Source: Chlamydomonas sphaeroides
Lineage: Eukaryota > Chlorophyta > Chlorophyceae > Chlamydomonadales > Chlamydomonadaceae
DNA length: 64,000 nt
Reading direction: 5' to 3'
Assembly: GCA_001662425.1 (NCBI GenBank)
Contig: BDDC01000083.1
Coordinates: 11,310 to 75,309, forward strand
A model generated the notes under the pieces. The model was not told the origin of the DNA. It ran no database searches and worked only from the letters and a program-made list of their open reading frames with translations. This document shows positions 11,287 to 21,718 of this stretch, piece after piece; within the stretch, counting starts at the first letter, position 1; every line of letters starts with the position of its first letter. A program made the position numbers and the translations under genes.

Positions 11287-14200
11287 TCAGCGCCGACCGG
11301 CCAGCGGGTGCTTGACCAGCCCCTTGGCGCTGAGGTCCTCGACCTGTAGGCAGGAGGTCGCCGGTGTTCAAGGTTACTGTATAATTTGCATAACCCCTCG
11401 CTCTGCAAGCACATATCCCGTCTGAGCACCCACCATACCGCCAGCCCCCAGCCCTTCGCACCATGTCATATAGAGAAGTCTCCAGCGGCCACCACTCCGT
11501 AAGCCCCAGCTCCGCAGCCGCCTTGCGCGTGCTGTACACCGGTGCAGCGCCCCACGACGCCTGCAAGCACATATGCCCCGGGAGGGGCCGTCGCGCTGCA
11601 CTCTGCGGGCGTTGCTACGGCTGATGCCTGATGGCGCCGCACCCGCCCAGTGTTGCGCTGCCCATCCCCAGGCGCGGCTTGCACTCTCCACACGTGGCTG
11701 GGGCCTGCTCATCTTCACCCAATCAACCTATCACCAGTCTACACCATACTGAGTTACGCAGCCATGACACGCTTTGAAGTCCCACCTGGATGAAGTCCTT
11801 GCCGAGGCCCAGCAGCGGCGCCAGCAGGCACACCAGCCAGCGCGGCGCCACTAGGAACGCAGGCCGCACCCTGCGACCGCAGGCCCCCAGCGTCATCAGG
11901 TCAGGTACGCTTGCTACGCATGGCCGCTCTGGGCCCTCGCCCCCGGCTCGGACTTCCCGCACTCGCTTGCCTGCGGCCGGGGCACCAAGTCAAGACTGCG
12001 GGGGGCCCAGCTCCCGCCCCCGTGGCAGCCCTGGCTGCCGCCCGCCTTGCCTGCCGCCCGGGTACAGCTGCGACAGCGCCACCGTCATGCGCCGCAGTCG
12101 GGTGCTGCCCGCCACCGCCAGGTACCTGGCGCGGCAGCAACACGCAGCAGCAGCAATGGCGGCAGCGGTGGCGGTGGGGCAGCGGTGTGGGCAGCGGCTG
12201 GGCAGCAGCGGCTCGCACACGGGGCTAAGGGACCTGGGCCCTGCCACCCCGTGTGCCAGCCACATAGCCATTGCCGCCCATGCCAACTCCCGCCGACGTG
12301 CTGGAGGTGCAGGAGGCGTGGTTGCTCGTTGAAAGCCATGTGCAAGGAGGCATCGTCGGGGCGTGGGAGCCGTGGCGCACGCCGTGCCATCCAAGAGGCT
12401 GCGCCTCCCCTAGATGGCGGTGCATGCTGCCGGCTACGGGCATCGCCGCCTTCGAGCCAGGCCCCTTGGTTGTCTCTGGTACCCTCCAATCACTTCCACG
12501 CTGGTTACGAAATGATAAGGCCCCACGCCGCACCTGCCGCTGGCGCCCGGCGTCACCAGCGCCAGGCAGTGGGCTGCAGCCACGTCCCGCACATCCACGT
12601 GGGATAGGCCCACGTTGGGCGCTGCGGGGGAGTCAGGGACACGTTGGACGGCCGGAGACGAGCGGAATGATGTTGCCAAAGCTTTGGGTGGCGTAGGGCG
12701 CTCTTGTGCGGTCTGTGCGTGTGCATGGGTTTGCATGGCTGCATGTCAAGGCTCCACGCTTCTTGACCCGCAACAGTAAGACCAGCTGCCCCACTTAGGG
12801 CCGCTGATGCGCGGATTCTCACCCGCGGGGTACAAGAGCCATCCGTTGAGCAGGCGGCGCAGCAGGGCCACCGACTCGGAGGCGGCGCGGCTGGTGGCGC
12901 CGGCGCCGCCCACGCAGGGTCCCAGCACCAGGCCGGGCAGGATTGAAACCAGCTGCCACCTGGGCACCGGGCACGTCACAAGCGGTTTGCAGGGGCCGGG
13001 GCACGGCGACGGAACCATGGCGCCACTGCCCACTCGTCCTGGGGCAACATGCTCACGGCCCCTGACACAGGCACACCTGTACATCCACCCGCCCACCTGT
13101 CCTGCTGTGCGGCCAGCTCCCACGCGCGCCGCTCCGCCTGCGTCTTGCTGCGGTCAGGGGCACGCAGTCGGGTGGGGTCTTGTAAGCCAGCTCGCAGGCC
13201 GCGGGGCCCTGGTCTTACAGCACGGCACGGAGCGACGCAGTGCCGTGTTGCTGCCGTACGCGCAGCACCGTTCGCACCTGTAGTGGTACGGCAGCCAGTC
13301 CTCCCGCGCGGTGCCGTTCCAGCAGCCCTCGTCCAGCGGCCGCCCCGTGCCGTGCTCGGCGGCGGTGGAGGCCACGGCCGCTATGGACGAGGTGAGCACG
13401 ACACGCCGCACGCTGGCGCAGCGGTTGACGGCGCCTGCAGGGCGTGGGCACAACCGCAGGCCGCTTTGGAGGGCTGCGTGGGTCCGGGCCGCGTGCAAAG
13501 CCTGATGCTCAGACCCACACCGCACAGCACGTACTCCGCGCCGGCAGCGTGTCAGGTCAGCGACGCGAGCGCAGGGGCAGGGCAGGGCAGCGTCGTGTTG
13601 CCCGTTACTAGGGGCGTCCGCGGCCGCCCATGCTGCCCGCAACCCACCCAGCACGTTTTCCACGCCCGCCACCGCAGGCTGCACCAGCCGCCGCCGCGCC
13701 TCCTCGGGTCCGCCCACCTGCGAGCCCAGGGCGCTGGCACGTCAGTCGGCCCCGTCGCGCCTCTGCCCAGGCCCTTTGCCCACGCCGCCGCGCGCCGCGC
13801 GCCGCGCGCCCGGCCGTTCCCTGTCTGCCGCCCCTCCCACGGGGCCCTTGACCGCTGCCCCCCAGCGCTGCTCACCCCCAGCGCGAAGGGGCTGGCTGTG
13901 TGCACCACGGCGTCGCAGCCCGCTACCGCCGCATCGTAGCTGCCGGGCGACAGCAGGTCGGCAGCGAACAGCCGCAGCCGGGCGGAGGCGCCGGGCAGCG
14001 CCAGCAGCGCGGCCACGGCTGGGTTGTAGCGGGAGGGGTCCCTGCGGGGCCAGAGTGGGGGAGGCACCGGGCGCGGAGCGCCGGTCGATGGTGTTGATGG
14101 GCGGGCCTGGTGGTTGCGCAGGGGTTGCTGCGCGTGCAGCCGCGCTGCGCCCGGTGGCCTCGGCCTGAGCGGCGCTGCCGTGCCGCCCCCACCGGCTTGC

Positions 14201-14594
14201 CTGCAGGTGGCGTGCACGGTGTGGCCGCCTGCCAGCAGGCGGGCGATGAGGGGGCCGGCGACGTAGCCCGTGGCGCCTGCGGGGCAGACCACGGGGCCGC
14301 CACGGGGGCTGGTCTGTCAGGCGCAGAGGCGAGACAAGGCTACGCCTGCCGGCGAGGCGAGTGAACTCAGATGGCGGGGCCCACGGGCAAGGCGCGCGAC
14401 ACGAGAGGAAACACCTTGGGCGTTACGCCAGCCCCAGCCGCACCCGTCACGCAGACTGTGAGCGGCGGCGCGGAGCGCTCGGCGGCCAGCAGCGGCATGC
14501 GCTCCAGCAGCGATGCAGAGAAGGGCGGCGGGTCGGGCGCCGAGGCGCCGCGCGGCGCCGCGGGCGCGGGCGCGGCTGCTGCGCGGCGAAACAT
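11287..14594 (-). CDS. NAD(P)-dependent extended SDR, DFR/cinnamoyl-CoA reductase type
   Basis: Twelve exons (14444-14594, 14201-14276, 13876-14041, 13648-13717, 13278-13434, 13097-13147, 12823-12959, 12534-12621, 12051-12125, 11786-11870, 11462-11560, 11287-11343) give 403 residues. The glycine motif TVCVTGATGYVAG (about residues 46-58) binds NAD(P). DAVVHTASPFALGV and VVLTSSIAAVAST follow, then the catalytic Tyr-x-x-x-Lys in YHYSKTQAE (about Tyr204/Lys208). SHVDVRDVAAAH and the C-terminal block KAAAELGLTEWWPLETSLYDM are typical of dihydroflavonol/cinnamoyl-CoA/anthocyanidin reductase relatives. The enzyme should reduce a carbonyl group on a small organic substrate; which one cannot be told from sequence. 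The Ala/Pro/Arg-rich start (MFRRAAAAPAPAAPRG) could be an organelle leader; an internal Met near residue 32 is an alternative start. Introns 2 and 9 have GC donors. Confidence 0.87.
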
Positions 14595-15152
14595 GCTGCT
14601 GCCGCTGCTTCGCGCTGCTTGCTTGCTTGCTGCAAGAGCTTCCGTCGGCCAGCAGTGCGGACGGGCTGGGGGAAAGGGTGCAAGCGCCCAACCAACCAAA
14701 GGAGGCTGACAGGTGCCTAGGTTGCTCGCATGGGTCTGTCGACCCACATTTCACAGGCACCCGCTCTCACGCGCTGCTATCGGCCTACGACCAGCGCCTC
14801 GGCCCTCAGCGGCAGCTCCCTTCTGGCTCGCTCAGGTCGCGCGTCAATCACTCCCGTTCATCCAGCACCATGCGCCTCCGTCACCCGCTCCAGCGCTCCT
14901 GTAGGCCAGCGGCCCCTCCCCGCCAGGTTCTCCTTTGATCGCACGCTGTGCCCCCGCCCGGCTCCCCACCCTCGCTCCAGCACCTCGCTGCCCGCGCTCG
15001 GCCCCCACCCCCCACTTGAGCTCCTCCACTAGACCCATCTCCCCGCGTGCCGCGCGCCTCCCATGCTTTGGGGGTTGCCCCAGCCCCCCAAGCACCCCGA
15101 CCCCCTTGCCCCCGGCTCCCGCCCTCCCCAGCTCCCCCTGCCTCTGCTCCCG
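14595..15152. other. Intergenic between two minus-strand genes
   Basis: This is the 5' side of the reductase gene and the 3' UTR of the rhodanese-like gene. It contains a short C-rich stretch at about 14,930-15,140. No exon, RNA gene or TGTAA signal was recognised. Confidence 0.55.
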
Positions 15153-16454
15153 CTACCCGACCGCCTCCACCAGGTCCGCCTCCCCGCGGTACGTCCTGGA
15201 GAACGCCTTCCAGCCGCCCCGCAGCACGTACACCGCCAGCTGCGGCCGGGGCGGGTGGTCGGGCCGCGAGCCCAGGCGCTGCGCCAGCCGCAACGCACAC
15301 CTGCAGGGGGTCAGGGAGTGGGGTTGTGACACGGGTGAGCGGCAGGGGCCAGGGGGTTGCGGGTTTCGCAGCTAGGCCCAAAGCCCGGCGGCGCTGCGCC
15401 AGCCGCATGGGATGCGTGCAACGGGCGGTGGCGTCGGGGTGCAAGCACAGCGCCGCTGGCGGCAGGGTCCACGGCAGTGTGGAAACAGCCTGGGTCGGGC
15501 GCCTGCCTCGCCCCTGCCACCCGCCGCAGCCCCGCACCCGGGTCCCGCCGCCCTGGCGGCCGCAGGGCAACGCGAGCACAGCGCTTCCCGGCAAGGGGGC
15601 CTCCCCCAGCCCCGCGACGTGTGCAGCAGGGGGCCTCCCCCGCCCCCCGCCCCCCCTAGCCCCCGGCCGCAGCGCCGCACCTGGGTCCCCGCTCCTGGCT
15701 GAACATGCAGTGGACCACCACCTGGCCGACGAGGGGTAGGGAGGCGAGGGGCCGCGGGGAGTGGCGGTGGGAGGGGCCGTGGGAGTGGCGGTGGGAGGGG
15801 CGGTGGGGGTAAAGGAGGGGAGAGGCCGTGCAAGGGGCCGTGGGCAAGGTAGCGGGAAAGGAGCCTGGTCCCAGGGCGTTCAACATCCCCATCCCCAGCG
15901 CCCCATTTCAGGGTCCCACAGCATCATCAGCATGCCAGTAGCCCCACAGCCCCCCGCCTCCGCCCCCGGCCCCCGCACCATGTCCTTGTCAGCAAGGTGC
16001 TGTTCTATGAGCGCGTCCATCTGCGGCTCCGACCAGCAGGTCCCAGAGGGGGCGTTGATGGCACCGCGGATGTTGCCGCCGGCAAAGTCCTGCGTGGAAG
16101 ACACGGGGGACAGCGCATGGGTTGGAGCGGCGGGACGAGCCGGGCCGGCGTGTCGCCGTCGGCGCGTGGCCCTTGGCCTGTAGGGGCCGGCCTGATGCCG
16201 TCCGACAAGCACGATGGCAGCGCGCATGGACGGAGCTGTGTGCAACTGCTTTGAGGGTGCAGACGCTGTGCATAGGATTTAGCATATGTGGCCGCTGCGG
16301 TCCCCGGGCCCCGTCACCACGTTGCCGCCTTCATGGCCCCCTCCCCCTCCCCCTCACGTGCCTCATCTCGCACGTCCAGTACGGCCACCTTGGCGTTGGG
16401 GTGGCGCAACGCGTTGGCAAGCTGGTGAGGCTCCAGGTACTGCACGCTTCCCAT
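15153..16454 (-). CDS. Rhodanese/Cdc25-type protein, ACR2-like arsenate reductase or phosphatase
   Basis: Four exons (16362-16454, 15979-16089, 15681-15721, 15153-15300) give 130 residues, close to the size of plant and yeast ACR2/Cdc25-like proteins. The fold shows VAVLDVRDEDFAGGNIRGA at about residues 22-40. The active-site loop VVVHCMFSQERGPRCA has the Cys-x5-Arg signature with Cys followed by MFSQE and Arg. The ending LAVYVLRGGWKAF is the usual last helix region. Family members reduce arsenate with glutathione or act as weak dual-specificity phosphatases; sequence alone does not decide between these. It is probably cytosolic, with no leader visible. Intron 1 has a GC donor (GAG|GCACGT), chosen because only it keeps the VRDED frame. 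The gene is divergent from the TPR gene at 17,066. Confidence 0.88.
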
Positions 16455-17065
16455 CCCGGCCGCTCGCAAATAAACTGTTTGTTCTAAAACATGTACAGAA
16501 GGTCAAAGCGATGCTGCGCGCGTGTTACCGTCGAGTCGTTTGACACCTGCGCTTTCTGAAAGTTGGCGTCAGCTGGTGCGGCGCAGTTGATAGTCAGATG
16601 CGTAACGTATAGCTGCGATGGGGTGTATGGGCGGGGGAGGCAATATGCTTGCAGCGCACGGCCGCAGCACGACCGGCGCCTTTCTTAACATTCCCTAATT
16701 GCGCTGCCAAACGACCCCCATTTACAAACACCACAACTTTCAAGCAACGTCAACACAAATCCACTGCCAAACAACGAGTAGGCCGCGGCACAGCGTAGTT
16801 TTGTTGGCCAACTTGCAAAAGAAGCCTCGAGAAATAGCTTGCACGGGCGCTGGATTATTGATACAGACACGCTTCCTTACCACTATCTAGCCCAACTTTC
16901 GGCTTGGAGGCTCGCCGGCTTGTGGCCTTCCTGCCGACGTCGGCATCCAGCTCAGAGGCGTGACGTCTCCTTGACGCACAGCCCTAGAGTGTCGGCTGAC
17001 CGCGGTGCTCAGTTGGTTTCAGCTGCAAGGACCTTCTGCACCTGCGCGGACCGCAAAACAACAAA
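16455..17065. promoter_or_regulatory. Divergent intergenic region, ACR2-like / TPR genes
   Basis: These 611 bases separate two genes that read away from each other, so they should contain both promoters and 5' UTRs. The block from about 16,480 to 16,900 is markedly AT-richer than the flanking genes. I could not assign a specific factor site. Confidence 0.55.
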
Positions 17066-20000
17066 ATGGGCTGGCCTGGCCACTCTGCGAACGCCGGCGA
17101 GCCCGGCGCGCTGCTCGTCGCAACCATCAGCGAGGCCATGACGAGGTGCTCAAGCGGCGCGCAGGCCAGCACCTCTGCGTTCGGCCCGGCCAGCCGGGCA
17201 CGCGCGTTTGAGGCTCGCGGCGGCTGCCTGCCCCTCGCCTGGGCGCACCAGTCCGCCTGCGCGCTGGCCAGCCCGCAGGCCAACGCCATCTCCCTCCTCC
17301 AAGACTCCTGCTTCCGCGTCGCGCCTCGGCGCCAGCAGCACCTGCCGCGCACCGTGCAGCACTTCCTGCACCTGCCCCACGTCCCAGCCCAAGCCGAGGC
17401 CGCGGTCCGTGCCTTCCAATTCCACGTCCTGGCGCGACTCGGCTTCCTGGTCCGGGCCCAGCAAGCCGTACGGCAGCAGCTGGAGCGTACCAGCCAGTGG
17501 CGCCCCTTCCGCCGCAACGGCCGCGCTGGGGCGGGCCTGCACGACGGCGAGTGCTCGGGCCGCGCGGCGCCTGTGCCGGGCAGCGCGCGCGCGCTGCGCC
17601 TGGCCAGCAGCTGGGGCGAGCTGGGCGTGCAGGCGGAGCGGGAGCTCAAGGTGTGGGCCGCAGGGGTCAGGGGCGCCGGGCGAGGTGTGGGAAGCCGGGG
17701 ACGGCAGGGCCAAGGCCAGGGGGAGCTGCCTACCCCGGCGACGTTCAGCTGCCTCACCCCCCCCAGCTGGGCGTTGGGCCTCGACCACCGCCTGGCGGCG
17801 CCCTCTCGCTCTCTGCCCCACCACTCCGCCCAACGCCGCCCCACTCCATCCACTATCCCTCTGACGCGGACCCCTGCTGCACCAGTTCGACGACGCCTAC
17901 CAGTACTACGAGAAGGCCGCCGCCGCCGAGCCGGGCTGCGCAGAGTGGCTGGCGCGCATGTCAAAGGTGCGGCCGACACCCGCGCATGCCGTGGAGCCCC
18001 AGCGGGTGGACTGCCGCGGCATGCGCCCACCTGTGGTATCACAGCGCCTGGGAGCGAGGGGCCAGCTGCTGGCCGCAAAGCGCGGCTGCCGCCTACTCAG
18101 CATGTATGCGCCCACACGGACGCACGTGCCCGGCCCTGGCCGTCCCCCCGCCCACGTTGGCCCGCCGGGTGGTGCTGCCGTGCGGCCAAGGCTGCAAGGT
18201 TGCTTCAGTGTCCCAATGCCTGGACCTGCATGACGGCACCCGCAACGCCGGCGTCCTCCCGCCAGGTGCTATCGGACCAGTCCTTCGCGCCGGGCACACC
18301 GAACGACAAGGTGCGGCACACGGCCGTGGGGGCCGCCTGGGCCGTCGTGCGGGGGCGCAGGGGGCTGCGCGCCTCCTGCGCCAGGCCCCTGGGTCGCCGG
18401 CACCTCACCGCGGCACGCTGTGTGGGGCTCAAGCGCCGGCTCGCTGCTTCTCGGCCCGACCGCGCTGCTGCCGTGCTGTTTTGCTCCGTGACCTGCGCCG
18501 GATCTGCGCCCATGCGGCTGCGCGTGCCGCCCGCTTGCCTGCCCCGCGCCGCCCGCCCTTCCGGCGCTCGGCTCGGCCCCCTGCGCTCCACCCGCTCGCC
18601 CCCCTATGACGTACGTGCACGTTTGCTCCGTGATCTCCAATCCTTCCCACAACACAACCCCACCACTCATCATCCCCGTTACGTGTGTCAGAGCTGGGTA
18701 GGTGGCGGCGCCGTGGGAGCTGCGAGCAGCCTGCTAATCCCTCTTTTGGCCCTGATTGCGTTGGTTGTCCCTTTCCCTGTACCTGTGCAGCTCATCTCGC
18801 CCTCTCTCTTCCCCTCACCCACGCCAGGTGATTGCGCTCAACAAGCAGGCCATCGAGCTGGGCACCCGCGCGGTGGCGGCCGACCCCAACTCGGCCTTCG
18901 GCCACGTGGCCTGCTGCGTCAGCCGCGGCCGCCTGGCGCTGTACGTTGACAACAGGTGCGGCCGCTCAGTAGGGGGAGGCCATGGGCCCCGCCCTCTCGG
19001 CATGCTTGTTTGCTAGCGACGGGGGTTTGGGGGGGGTCTCAATGACCGGGGCCGCAGCACCGGCGGCTGGGGAGCTGAGACAGCCCAGCTGGTGGCGCGT
19101 GTGCTGCGAAGCTGGAGCACGCTGGCTCGGCTCGCTGCGGCGGTGCGCAGGCCGGGGGTGCGACGGTCGGCCGCATGCCGCATGCTGCATCCGCCGCTGG
19201 CCGCAGGACCAAGGTGGCGCTGGCCCGCAAGGCGCAGGACGACGTGCGCACGGCGCTGGCGCTGGAGCCGGGCAACGACGTGGCGCACCACCTGCTGGGG
19301 AGATGGGTGCGTGCGGCGGGGCGGCGGGCCGTGAACGTGTGTGAGTGGCCGCACGCAAGCGGGGTGCGGCTGCGCGTTGCGTGTGTTGTGGCGCTGCCGA
19401 TGTGGGTCAGGTGCATCGGCCTGCTGCGCTCGTGATGTCACCCACCCCAGCGTCACAGCCGCGGCTGCGTAACACCTTTAGGCCCTTTTGCTAGCGCTGA
19501 GCCATGCCGTTACGCACGCGCACGCGCGCCTCGCGCGCTTCTCCCCACACGCGCACCCTCCTCGTGTGTGTCCGCGCCGTGCTGCTGCCGTGCAGCACTA
19601 CGAGATGGCGTCGGTTAACGCCGTGGTGCGCACCATCGTGCACATGCTGTACGGCACCGCACTCATGGCGGGCAGCTACCGTGAAGCCGCCGAGTGCTTC
19701 GGCACCGCCGTGCAGCTGCGGCCCGACTACCTCATCCACCGCGTGGAGCTAGGGCGCACCTACTGGAAGCTGGGCCGCCACCAGGAGGCGGCGGAGCAGC
19801 TGGAGGCGGCGGCGGGGCTGGACGTGCCGGACATCAACGCGGTGCTGCAGAAGGTGCGCGCATGCGTGCTTGCTTGCCGATCCGCAGTGGGTGTGTGGTC
19901 CAGTGTTAAGTAGAACAGAACCCCACAGTGAGTGTGTGTGTATGAAATATGCGTGCGTGTGTTGCGGGCGAGCGTGATCGAGTGCCGCTCCGCTGCGTGC

Positions 20001-20167
20001 GTGGGTTGTGTGGGCGGCCCGCGTGGCGCCGCAGCCTGGGCACACATGCCGCCGTGCGCCGCCGCGCTGACCGTTGCTTGGCCGCCGTGTCGCCGCCCGG
20101 TGCTTGGGCCGCGCAGGAGGACGCGGCGCAGCTCCTGGCGAAGGTCAAAGGCAACAAGGGTCGGTAG
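17066..20167 (+). CDS. TPR protein of the RMDN (regulator of microtubule dynamics) type
   Basis: Seven exons (17066-17650, 17886-17966, 18266-18310, 18828-18955, 19207-19306, 19596-19853, 20117-20167) give 415 residues. From about residue 196 the protein is helical TPR repeats: FDDAYQYYEKAAAAEPGCAEW, AIELGTRAVAADPNSAFGHVA, KVALARKAQDDVRTALALEP and YLIHRVELGRTYWKLGRHQEA. The GRWHYEMASV segment before the third TPR and the AAQLLAKVK ending resemble RMDN/FAM82 proteins, which are mitochondrion- or microtubule-associated. The first 195 residues are rich in Ala, Arg and Ser and are not recognisable; they may be a leader plus linker. The frame is fixed by the exon 1 donor at 17651, but the exact start Met is uncertain. 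A TGTAA signal lies at 21,398-21,402. Confidence 0.82.
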
Positions 20168-21397
20168 GCGTGCAGCCGGCAGCCTTGGAGCGGGGCGCTG
20201 CCGTGTCTCGCTTGCCGCTCAGCTGCAGCAGCGTGCGGTCGGTGCAGGGCCTGCGGTGCCGCCCCTGGGGACTCCGCTACCTCGTCCCTTCCGCCGCCTC
20301 TCTCTCGTAGCCTGGTTATGGTCTAGTCCGTGGAGCGAGTGTGCCAGCGCGGCCTGGCCGCTGCGGCTTCCGTTAGCCTGCTCGGTGCCGTGACGCGGCA
20401 CGCATGGGCCGGGTACCACGGCGAGCGAAGGAGACTCGAGCGTCGCCAGGGCAGGGGCCCGGGGGACGCGCTGGGGTTGGGGGTGCGCCCTGGAGCCCAT
20501 GCTCGATCCCAGTTGAGCGCACGCTGCCTCGTTACAGGTCAGCCTGTGGTGTGGGCCCTTGGAAGCCATGGGGGCAATTTACCCCCACGGGTAATGATAC
20601 TGGCACGGCGCCCGCGCCGGCGAACGAGGAAGGAGTATTGCTTGTTTTTTTCCTGGGCCAGGGCGCTGGTTGCGCCTGGGCCCGCGGCTTGGGTGCCTGT
20701 GGTGTCTGCGTACAGAGCACTGGAGTACGGCACGCAGTCTGTTGGCGTCTGCCGAGCGGGTGCGGCGGGTGCCGGCATTGGCCAAAGCCCAACCCTCACT
20801 CGGCTTATGATGAGGTGTGATAATCCCTGCATTCTCATACCGGCATGTATCTATGTATGGTGGCTGTGTCTCGGTGGACTTGGGAGCGCGAGCAGCGTCG
20901 GGAGCGCGAGCAGCGTCGGGAGCGGCAGCGAGAGAAGAGAAACGATGCATCAGGTGTACTTGGTCGGGGCGCGAGAGGCTGGGTGCAGCGAGGGCTCAGC
21001 AGCGCCGCTTGACAGTAGTGCATTACCCGGAATGCGGGCGCGTGGCCGGCAGCCGGCTTTCCAAGCCGCCGGCTGCCATAGCCTTCCGCAGCCGCTGGCG
21101 TGGGCTGGCGGTGTGTACGGTAGGGAGGCGCAGGGAGCTGCCCTGGGCAGCTGGGGCTGTGTTGTATGTCGATGCGAGCGATGCTTGGCGTACTTGGCTT
21201 GTGTGGTATGGTGGCTGCTGCTCCAGACAGGGATCACCCTCACTCGGGTGCCGGCTGCTGTCGTAGCCCGTGGGCCCCCGGTGCGGTGCACGCCTCGCCA
21301 GCGTGTATCGCGTGTGCGGCGCCTAACAGCGCGCGCCAGCAGCCGCCGGCTGCGATGCGGTGCCCGCGACGGCGAGGTGCCAGCGGACGTTCAGACA

Positions 21398-21402
21398 TGT
21401 AA
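21398..21402 (+). terminator. Poly(A) signal TGTAA of the TPR gene
   Basis: TGTAA is the usual volvocalean polyadenylation signal. This one lies about 1.2 kb after the TPR stop codon and just before the oppositely oriented signal of the neighbouring gene. Confidence 0.55.
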
Positions 21403-21430
21403 AACGTAGCGGGCGTCACATTCGGTGCTC

Positions 21431-21435
21431 TTACA
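21431..21435 (-). terminator. Poly(A) signal TGTAA of the LysM-like gene
   Basis: TTACA on the plus strand reads TGTAA on the minus strand, 284 bases after the stop codon at 21,719. Confidence 0.6.
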
Positions 21436-21718
21436 TGGCTATGGCATAACATTCACGGTCACGCGCTGCAGCGCCACAGCACTGCGCACAGCCCCCAGCT
21501 GGGATCGCCCTGCTGTGCATGGGACCGCAGCCCTGACGCGGCTGACGTAGGCCCCTTCGCAGGCCGGGCCGCAGCCGCAGCCGCAGCCGCTCATGCGCGG
21601 CGCAGGCCTCCATAGGTCCGCTGCCAGGCACGCGACAGCTGCCAGCCCGCCAGGCGCATACGACACAGCACGCCTCCTTCCCCCCTGCCCCGACCCGCAG
21701 CCGCTTCCTGCTTGGACA

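Larger units (their letters stand above)
20168..21718. other. Convergent 3' UTRs of the TPR and LysM-like genes
   Basis: No coding exon was recognised. The plus-strand TPR 3' UTR appears to extend to a TGTAA at 21,398 and the minus-strand gene has its signal at 21,435-21,431. Three copies of a 16-base unit (GGGAGCGCGAGCAGCG-like) lie at about 20,882-20,925. Confidence 0.6.
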
